In this document: one piece after another, positions 5,697-11,159 of the stretch
Layout of the letters: the number at the start of each line of letters is the position of its first letter
Numbering within the stretch: position 1 is the first letter of the stretch
DNA from: Pseudanabaenales cyanobacterium
GTDB lineage: Bacteria; Cyanobacteriota; Cyanobacteriia; Phormidesmidales; Phormidesmidaceae
Direction: 5' to 3'
NCBI GenBank assembly: GCA_022360135.1
Contig: JAKSDM010001480.1
Coordinates: forward strand, 1-11,159
Length of the DNA stretch: 11,159 bases
Position numbers and translations under genes: made by a program
The notes under the pieces: model-generated
What the model was told of the DNA's origin: nothing
The model's input: the letters and a program-made list of their open reading frames with translations, nothing else
Database searches by the model: none

Positions 5697-6566
5697 ATGA
5701 ATGTTGGGATCATTGGCTTGGGACTGATTGGCGGCTCCTTGGGGCTCGATCTCCGCCAGTTAGGTCATCGAGTTTTAGGCGTTAGCCGACGCCCCCATAT
5801 CTGCGAGGCGGCGATCGCTCGCAAGGTGGTCGACGAAGCCAGCTTAGATCTAACCCTGATGGCGACGGCTGATGTGATCTTTGTCTGTACCCCGATCGCC
5901 GTGATTGAAGCAACTGTCGAGCAACTCTCTCCCCATTTATCTGAACAAACCATCGTCACTGATGTCGGTTCGGTTAAGGAAACTGTAGTGAGAGCCGCCG
6001 CTCGCCACTGGCCTAATTTTGTCGGCGGACATCCCATGGCTGGTAAAGCAGACGCCGGACTCGAAGCGGCGGAAGCGGGCCTATTCGCCCAATGCGCCTA
6101 TGTCTTGACGCCGCTTGAGACAACTCCGCCAACCTCATTGGCGACGGTGGCTCAGATCGCACAGTCTCTCCAAGCCCATGTTTATCAATGCTCTCCCAAA
6201 GCCCATGACAGAGCTGTAGCCTGGATCTCCCACTTACCTGTGATGGTTAGTTCGAGTCTGATTCAGGCCTGTTTGAGCGAACCTGACGCCACGATTCTGG
6301 AATTGGCGAAAAACCTGGCGAGTTCTGGCTTCCGGGATACCAGTAGAGTGGGAGGCGGAAATCCTGAGCTCGGGATCATGATGGCTCAATACAATCGAGA
6401 GGCAGTCTTGGGCGCGCTACAGAGGTATCGTCATATACTCGACCAAATGATCGAGCAGATTGACAAGCAAAATTGGGCTCAGTTAAGCCAATGGTTACAG
6501 CAAACTCAACGAACTCGACCTGAATTTATGCAGTCACCACCGGTTCCTGATAAAGCAGAACCGTGA
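5697..6566 (+). CDS. tyrA: Prephenate/arogenate dehydrogenase
   Basis: Catalyses the NAD(P)-dependent oxidative decarboxylation that leads to tyrosine, acting on prephenate or arogenate in the cytosol. The protein has 289 residues and is a single TyrA domain with no fused chorismate mutase or ACT domain. The N-terminal Rossmann motif is GIIGLGLIGGSLG (4-16). The second strand ends GVSRR (28-32), with no acidic residue, which suggests NADP rather than NAD. Catalytic-region motifs follow: VTDVGSVK (87-94), GGHPMAGK (110-117, with the conserved H112), SPKAHDRAVAWISHLP (166-181) and SGFRDTSRVGGGNPELG (210-226). Known cyanobacterial TyrA enzymes are NADP-dependent arogenate dehydrogenases, so arogenate is the likelier substrate (inference). 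The last 14 codons overlap the end of the convergent histidine kinase gene. Confidence 0.93.
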   Translation: MNVGIIGLGLIGGSLGLDLRQLGHRVLGVSRRPHICEAAIARKVVDEASLDLTLMATADVIFVCTPIAVIEATVEQLSPHLSEQTIVTDVGSVKETVVRAAARHWPNFVGGHPMAGKADAGLEAAEAGLFAQCAYVLTPLETTPPTSLATVAQIAQSLQAHVYQCSPKAHDRAVAWISHLPVMVSSSLIQACLSEPDATILELAKNLASSGFRDTSRVGGGNPELGIMMAQYNREAVLGALQRYRHILDQMIEQIDKQNWAQLSQWLQQTQRTRPEFMQSPPVPDKAEP

Positions 6567-8004
6567 AGGTGACCGTAGAGCCCAACCCCTCTCCCATACT
6601 GATAAACTGCACAACCCCTCCCATCGCCTCCACCAGTTTTTGAGAAATGGCTAACCCTAGGCCGGTGCCTCCGTATTGGCGAGTTCGTTCGCCATCGACT
6701 TGGCTAAATGTTTGGAAGAGTCTATCCTGCTTCTCTAGGGAGACGCCAATCCCCGTATCGGCCACGCTGATTTTGATCACGCCAGGCCAATCCTGATCCT
6801 GAAAGACGACTTTTTGAGATTTCACTTCGGCGCTAATGCTAATCCCCCCCTCTTGGGTGAATTTGATGGCGTTCCCCACCAAGTTCAGCATGACTTGCAG
6901 CAGCCGCTGATAATTGGCATTGAGGATGATCTGATCACGGGTAGCTGGCATCAAAATGTCGAAACCAAGCCCTTTCTGTTCTGCCTGTGGACGAGTGAAG
7001 TTTTCCACCTCTGTGAACAATTCCTTAAGCTTGACGGGCCCCATATCAATCTGCATCTTACCCGCTTCAATCTTGGCGATATCCAAGACATCGTTGATTA
7101 GATTTAGCAGATGTAGGGCTGATTTATGAGCTTCCTGGATAAAATCTTCCTGTTCTTTGGGATTATCCGCCATCCCATCCAGCACCAGCTTCAGAAAACC
7201 AATCATGCCATTAAGCGGCGTCCGAAGTTCGTGGGAGGTATTAGCCAAAAATTCGCTCTTAAGTCGAGAGGCTTCTTCTGCTTGTTTGCGAGCCTCCTCT
7301 GCTTGTTTGCGGGCTTCCTCAAACTCACGGTGCTTTTTCAGCAGAGTGTCATTAACCCGTTGCAGCTCGATCGCCAAAGCCTGACTCTCACCAAACAAAG
7401 TGGCATGGGCGATCGCCGTACCCACTTGATCCGCCAATTCACTCACCAAGGCAATTTCAGTTGAACTCCACTGGCGAGACTGGTCCTGTTGAAGCACAAT
7501 TAGACCATTGGGCTGATCCTGGTAAAATGTGGCGGCTGCAAGGACCGTTTGAGGTTGCTCAGGGCCGTCGTTGGCAGGGAAAATTTCGACTACAGGTTGT
7601 AAGGTCGTGAGCGCCTGATTTAAGTACGACATTGTAGCTAAATCCAGCGTTGCGCCGACATAGGCATTACCTGGATTTTGACGGTACTCAGCCGCTACCG
7701 TTATCTGAGTATTGCCTGCCTGATAGGGACAAATCAAACAGCGATTTACCTTGAACATCACCCCAAGGCCATCCACTGTCTGCTGCCAAATCGTATCGAG
7801 GTCTAGGGTGCGGCGAATATTCCAGGCAAGTTCGGTGAGTAGGGCGTCATCGCTCTCGCTTGAGGCGTTTCGGCCAGAAACTAGGGTTTCCTTCTGACCC
7901 AACTGTTCTCCCTGCTTTAAGGTGGTTAGGCCAGACTGAATCTGGTTGTTGTCCACCTCTGCCGACATGTCTGATGAAGATTGGGGAATGGCAGGACGAG
8001 TCAT
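6526..8004 (-). CDS. Cytosolic GAF-domain sensor histidine kinase
   Basis: A two-component sensor kinase of 492 residues without transmembrane segments. After a polar N-terminus (1-52), residues about 55-205 form a GAF-type sensor domain (LDTIWQQTVDGL, NRCLICPYQ, LVSELADQVGTAIAHATLF). A charged coiled coil follows (about 206-250), containing two heptads AEEARKQ. Then comes the HisKA domain with H-box FLANTSHELRTPLNG (phospho-acceptor H258), and the HATPase domain with N-box NLVGNAIKF (374-382), DTGIG (416-420), the F-box region LFQTFSQVD and GGTGLGLAIS (445-454). All catalytic motifs look intact. There is no receiver domain and no adjacent response regulator, so it is an orphan kinase whose partner is elsewhere. 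The GAF ligand cannot be told; its cysteines C89 and C92 are not at a recognisable bilin-attachment motif. A second ATG at residue 13 could be the start. Confidence 0.9.
   Translation of the reverse strand: MTRPAIPQSSSDMSAEVDNNQIQSGLTTLKQGEQLGQKETLVSGRNASSESDDALLTELAWNIRRTLDLDTIWQQTVDGLGVMFKVNRCLICPYQAGNTQITVAAEYRQNPGNAYVGATLDLATMSYLNQALTTLQPVVEIFPANDGPEQPQTVLAAATFYQDQPNGLIVLQQDQSRQWSSTEIALVSELADQVGTAIAHATLFGESQALAIELQRVNDTLLKKHREFEEARKQAEEARKQAEEASRLKSEFLANTSHELRTPLNGMIGFLKLVLDGMADNPKEQEDFIQEAHKSALHLLNLINDVLDIAKIEAGKMQIDMGPVKLKELFTEVENFTRPQAEQKGLGFDILMPATRDQIILNANYQRLLQVMLNLVGNAIKFTQEGGISISAEVKSQKVVFQDQDWPGVIKISVADTGIGVSLEKQDRLFQTFSQVDGERTRQYGGTGLGLAISQKLVEAMGGVVQFISMGEGLGSTVTFTVLLYQEPVVTA
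7277..7311. repeat. Tandem 21-base repeat inside the histidine kinase gene
   Basis: TCTGCTTGTTTGCG occurs at 7277-7290 and again at 7298-7311, exactly 21 bases apart, with similar flanking bases. In the minus-strand gene this encodes consecutive heptads AEEARKQ in the coiled-coil linker between the GAF and HisKA domains. A 21-base unit preserves both frame and heptad phase. Confidence 0.75.
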
Positions 8005-8164
8005 TCGCCTAAGACCAAAAAATTGACTAAAAAAATATAAAATTAGCGGCGGGGTTTATCTAGCATTAAGATGCAAAGGGAATAGAGATGGCAAACGTTG
8101 CGTTAAGCTGTCTAAAGAAGCCTAATCTTAATCTCAAACCTGACACCCCGAACGGCCACTCATT

Positions 8165-8194
8165 TAAATCGGACAAAAATAAATCGGACAAAAA
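8165..8194. repeat. Perfect 15-base tandem duplication in the kinase/RHH intergenic gap
   Basis: TAAATCGGACAAAAA occurs twice back to back (8165-8179 and 8180-8194) without a mismatch. It lies about 160 bases upstream of the histidine kinase start (8004) and 80 bases downstream of the small RHH gene's stop, both on the minus strand. Two identical sites spaced 15 bases apart could be a regulator-binding site or simply a slippage duplication. The sequence does not match an operator I know. Confidence 0.6.
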
Positions 8195-8275
8195 GAGTAA
8201 ACTAAATTTTCTGACTCATATCAGGAGATTCGTAGAACTATATCAAGGATTCCCTTAATCACCAAGGATCTACGG

Positions 8276-8524
8276 TTAATCATTCCACTCGCCTCGAGGG
8301 GGCACCGGTGGATTTTGGGCTAGAGGCCGAGTCAAATCGTTATCTCGACTGGCTCCTCCCCGTAACCACTGCCTCACCGCCACTTCGATCACCTTACTGG
8401 GATCACTGGTAAGATGTTGAATCTGATCTAACAGTTCGGGATCGAGGCGAACCACAATCTCCACTTTATCTGATTTTTCTATTGGCCTGGAGGTTTCGCC
8501 CGCAGCAATACTTTGATTCGTCAT
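8276..8524 (-). CDS. Small ribbon-helix-helix type protein
   Basis: An 82-residue protein with a ribbon-helix-helix (CopG/Arc-like) pattern. A short strand KVEIVVRLD (20-28) is followed by helix PELLDQIQHLT (29-39), a turn at SDPSK, and helix VIEVAVRQWLR (45-55). Such proteins usually bind DNA as dimers and act as repressors or antitoxins. Residues 1-19 are polar, and the tail ends PPVPPRGEWND, which I recall as conserved in cyanobacterial homologues. No toxin-sized gene is adjacent on either side, so an antitoxin role is not supported here. The start has no clear Shine-Dalgarno site. The gene is divergent from lepA, with 261 bases between the two starts. The structural class is fairly clear; the target and role are unknown. 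Confidence 0.72.
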   Translation of the reverse strand: MTNQSIAAGETSRPIEKSDKVEIVVRLDPELLDQIQHLTSDPSKVIEVAVRQWLRGGASRDNDLTRPLAQNPPVPPRGEWND

Positions 8525-8785
8525 AATCCAAGAGAGTCTAAATAGCTAAGATTTATAGCTTGAGATTCGTAAACGGGTGTCTGGTTGAAATATTCAGACC
8601 AAAAGGCTTTGAGAAGCTATAAGGGCTGGAATCAATTGCCTCTAATTCTGTATTCCCCCCATTTCTGTATTCTACGATCCAGATTTCGGGATGAGTAGTT
8701 AAGTACATGTTTAGATCCTGCGACATTTAGAGCAAGTATTACAATAATTTAAGCCTTATCGCTGGCGCCGCTAAGTATCTTATTC

Positions 8786-10588
8786 ATGACTGATGTACCT
8801 GTTTCCCGAATCCGCAATTTTTCGATTATTGCCCATATTGACCATGGTAAATCCACCTTGGCTGATCGGCTGCTGCAAAAGACAGGCGCAGTTAGCGATC
8901 GAGATATGAAGCAACAGTTCCTGGACACGATGGACTTAGAGCGGGAACGAGGCATCACCATCAAATTGCAGGCCGCCCGCATGAACTATGCCGCTGAAGA
9001 TGGTCAGCAGTATGTCCTAAACCTGATCGATACTCCCGGACATGTCGACTTCTCCTACGAGGTTTCGCGTTCCTTAGCCGCCTGCGAAGGCGCTCTACTG
9101 GTGGTTGACGCCTCCCAAGGAGTAGAGGCGCAAACCTTAGCCAATGTCTATCTGGCGTTGGAGCACAATTTGGAAATCATTCCGGTGCTGAATAAAATTG
9201 ATTTGCCGGGGGCTGAGCCTGATCGGGTCAAGCAGGAAATTGAAGAAATTGTCGGTCTGGACTGTAGCAACGCCATTCTGGCTTCGGCCAAGGAAGGATT
9301 AGGCATTGATGAAATCTTAGAGGCCATTGTATATTTAGTGCCTCCGCCCCAAGACACAGTCGATAGCGCCCTCAGGGCGCTGATCTTTGATAGTTATTAC
9401 GATAGCTATCGAGGGGTGATCGTCTACTTTCGAGTGATGGACGGCGCCGTGCGGAAGGGCGATCGCGTCCGTCTTATGGCTTCAGGTAAGGAATATGAAA
9501 TCGATGAATTGGGCGTCCTGTCGCCCTACCAAATCCAGGTGGACGAATTGCATGCGGGAGAAGTGGGATACTTTGCGGCGGCCATCAAGTCGGTTGAAGA
9601 CGCCCGGGTTGGCGATACGATTACGCTGGTCAAACCTGCCGCAGCAGACCCCTTGCCGGGTTATGTAGAAGCTAAGCCAATGGTGTTTTGCGGTCTCTTC
9701 CCGACTGACTCTGATCAGTTTGAGGATTTGCGGGAAGCGCTAGAGAAGCTCCGCCTCAATGATGCGGCCTTGCACTATGAGCCAGAAAACTCCAGCGCCA
9801 TGGGGTTCGGTTTTCGGTGTGGGTTTTTGGGGCTCTTGCATATGGAAATTGTGCAGGAGCGTTTAGAGCGGGAGTATAACCTAGACCTGATTACGACTGC
9901 TCCTTCGGTGATTTATCGAATCACCACGATTGCGGCGGATGTCCTGGAAATCGATAATCCCAGCACCCTGCCTCCGCCTCAAGAACGGCAAAAAATTGAA
10001 GAACCTTATGTTCAAGTGGACATGATTACGCCGGAAGAATTTGTCGGTCCCCTGATGGAACTCAGTCAGACTCGCCGGGGCGTGTTCAAAGATATGAAAT
10101 ACCTCACTCAGGGACGCACCACTTTGACCTATGAACTCCCCCTAGCCGAAGTGGTCACAGACTTTTTCGATCAGATGAAGTCGCGATCGCGGGGATACGC
10201 CAGTATGGAATACCATCTGATTGGATACCGGGAAAACCCACTGGTCAGGTTAGACTTTCTGATCAATGGCGATCCGGTTGATCCCTTAGCCACGATTGTT
10301 CATCGTGACAAGGCTTACTATGTCGGCAAAGCATTGGTCGAAAAACTTAAGGAACTGATCCCGCGCCATCAATTTAAGATTCCCTTGCAAGCTGCGATCG
10401 GAAGTCGAGTCGTTGCTAGCGAAAGTATTCCCGCTCTACGAAAAGATGTCCTGGCCAAATGCTACGGCGGAGATATTTCTCGTAAGAAGAAATTGCTGCA
10501 AAAGCAAGCCAAAGGGAAGAAACGTCTGAAATCAATTGGTACAGTCGATGTCCCTCAGGAAGCGTTTATGGCTGTTCTTCGCCTCTAG
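8786..10588 (+). CDS. lepA: Elongation factor 4 (LepA), ribosome back-translocase GTPase
   Basis: A translational GTPase that binds the ribosome; proposed roles are back-translocation and initiation or assembly quality control, especially under stress. It has 600 residues, the normal length. GTPase motifs are intact: G1 AHIDHGKST (16-24), G2 RGIT (55-58), G3 DTPGH (82-86, with the catalytic-type H86), G4 NKID (136-139) and G5 SAK (167-169). Beta-barrel and EF-G-like domains follow (GFGFRCGFLGLLHMEI, PYVQVDMITPEEFVGPLMEL). The LepA-specific C-terminal domain starts near residue 475 (YHLIGYRENPLVRLDFL) and includes the basic tail SRKKKLLQKQAKGKKRLK and the ending VPQEAFMAVLRL. The ATG has no good Shine-Dalgarno site. 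A TACAAT at 8740-8745 could be a -10 box, but no -35 box is visible. Confidence 0.97.
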   Translation: MTDVPVSRIRNFSIIAHIDHGKSTLADRLLQKTGAVSDRDMKQQFLDTMDLERERGITIKLQAARMNYAAEDGQQYVLNLIDTPGHVDFSYEVSRSLAACEGALLVVDASQGVEAQTLANVYLALEHNLEIIPVLNKIDLPGAEPDRVKQEIEEIVGLDCSNAILASAKEGLGIDEILEAIVYLVPPPQDTVDSALRALIFDSYYDSYRGVIVYFRVMDGAVRKGDRVRLMASGKEYEIDELGVLSPYQIQVDELHAGEVGYFAAAIKSVEDARVGDTITLVKPAAADPLPGYVEAKPMVFCGLFPTDSDQFEDLREALEKLRLNDAALHYEPENSSAMGFGFRCGFLGLLHMEIVQERLEREYNLDLITTAPSVIYRITTIAADVLEIDNPSTLPPPQERQKIEEPYVQVDMITPEEFVGPLMELSQTRRGVFKDMKYLTQGRTTLTYELPLAEVVTDFFDQMKSRSRGYASMEYHLIGYRENPLVRLDFLINGDPVDPLATIVHRDKAYYVGKALVEKLKELIPRHQFKIPLQAAIGSRVVASESIPALRKDVLAKCYGGDISRKKKLLQKQAKGKKRLKSIGTVDVPQEAFMAVLRL

Positions 10589-11041
10589 TCAGGCTCCATC
10601 CCATCCCTCCACCATGCCTGATAGCCATTCCGGATTTTTGGGTATTCCTTTAGAGAGCTTTGAAGTTTTAGTGAACTGGTAAAGTTCCCAACGGACGGCC
10701 TGCTAAATCTTTGTTACATTTTTCAACGCAGGTCTTAGGCTTAGCCCAGGGCAATCTAGCTGAGCAATTCCCTCATAGAGGCGTTTGACCAGATACTCTT
10801 AAACAATAGAGGTTCGTCTATCAAGCAGCTTACAGCTAAGGTTAGTGATGAATTCAAGTAATTTTCAGCTAATCGTCATTTAATTTCTAGGCCAATCCAT
10901 GCCCTGAAAGGGTTTCAGCGCATAGTTCGGGCAACTTGAATACAGATTAGCTGACGACTGTGAATCTGTCCTTAGACATCGGTTAGGCCCGGTTAAATTT
11001 GCACAATATTTCTCTCTAATTGTCCCTAAAACCTTCGAATT
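10589..11041. other. 453-base intergenic leader region with possible alternative RNA stems
   Basis: No convincing gene lies between lepA and the sugar-nucleotide gene. The lepA end is not followed by an obvious hairpin with a U run. The right part holds several inverted repeats: TCAGCTAATC (10865-10874) with GATTAGCTGA (10945-10954), CTGAAA (10904-10909) with TTTCAG (10913-10918) around GGG, and ACAGATT (10942-10948) with AATCTGT (10963-10969). The first and third share bases 10945-10948, so they exclude each other. This could be a structured leader, a small RNA, or chance. I see no strong promoter pair near 11042. Confidence 0.45.
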
Positions 11042-11159
11042 ATGAGAATTTTAGTCACAGGTGGCGCTGGCTTTATTGGGTCCCATCTTATCGATCGACT
11101 GATGGAAGCCGGACACGAGGTGATGTGCCTAGACAACTTTTACACTGGTCATAAGCGGA
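11042..11159 (+). CDS. NAD-dependent sugar-nucleotide epimerase/decarboxylase, UDP-glucuronate decarboxylase-like (5' part)
   Basis: The first 39 codons are visible and the frame is open to the window edge. The start MRILVTGGAGFIGSHLIDRL contains the extended short-chain dehydrogenase NAD-binding motif GGAGFIGSH, followed by helix LMEAGHEV and the second strand MCLDNFYTGHKR. The aspartate of CLDNF would bind the NAD ribose. The NFYTGHKR stretch closely resembles UDP-glucuronate decarboxylases (UDP-xylose synthase), which convert UDP-glucuronate to UDP-xylose for cell-surface polysaccharides. UDP-glucose 4-epimerase or dTDP-glucose 4,6-dehydratase relatives remain possible, because the catalytic YxxxK region is outside the window. 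No Shine-Dalgarno sequence is visible before the ATG. Confidence 0.85.
   Translation, partial: MRILVTGGAGFIGSHLIDRLMEAGHEVMCLDNFYTGHKR

Noticed and set aside
8276..8524. Toxin-antitoxin module built on the RHH protein
   Set aside because: No adjacent open frame of toxin size on the same strand: the next genes are lepA (divergent) and a histidine kinase 271 bases away.
8579..8605. Short hairpin GTCTG/CAGAC upstream of the RHH gene
   Set aside because: The stem is 5 bases with an 11-base loop and no U run, which is too weak to call a terminator or operator.
10614..10682. 22-codon open frame after lepA (MPDSHSGFLGIPLESFEVLVNW)
   Set aside because: The sequence looks somewhat protein-like, but there is no ribosome binding site and the frame is too short to separate from chance. 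Ribosome profiling or conservation would decide.

Overview
The window looks like ordinary chromosomal DNA from a cyanobacterium. Two kinds of evidence support this. At least seven copies of the octamer GCGATCGC (the HIP1 motif of cyanobacteria) lie in 11 kb, all inside genes. Several proteins match cyanobacteria-restricted families as I remember them (DUF1815, DUF2839, a degenerate DinG-like helicase, a small ribbon-helix-helix protein ending in PPVPPRGEWND). Assignments come from recognising motifs and family sequences by eye, with no database search. I see no prophage, insertion sequence, CRISPR array, tRNA or rRNA.

Layout. Positions 1-5507 are read almost entirely leftward (minus strand). 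In transcription order they hold a degenerate DinG-type helicase (3954-5507), a one-TM DUF2839 protein (3677-3889), a DUF1815 protein (3104-3448), an epoxide-hydrolase-like alpha/beta hydrolase (1865-2743), exonuclease VII large and small subunits xseA and xseB (319-1599 and 51-326, overlapping by 8 bases), and the first 12 codons of a further gene running off the left edge (1-36). The gap in front of xseA carries a G-quadruplex-type tract 12 bases from the start codon and a separate heptamer array, with their G-rich strands on opposite DNA strands.

The right half starts with tyrA (5697-6566, plus), divergent from the helicase and with a plausible promoter. It converges on a cytosolic GAF histidine kinase (6526-8004, minus), and the two coding ends overlap by 41 bases. 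A small ribbon-helix-helix protein (8276-8524, minus) follows, then lepA (8786-10588, plus). A 453-base gap with alternative RNA stem possibilities leads to the start of a sugar-nucleotide epimerase or decarboxylase gene (11042 onward, cut by the window edge).

The genes are mostly unrelated housekeeping functions: DNA end processing (XseAB), tyrosine synthesis (TyrA), translation (LepA), nucleotide-sugar metabolism and signalling. The only clear functional unit is xseA-xseB, perhaps with the partial gene after it. The most interesting item is the helicase-like protein: its fold is recognisable from end to end, yet every catalytic motif I can place has lost key residues. I did not find a convincing new multigene system.
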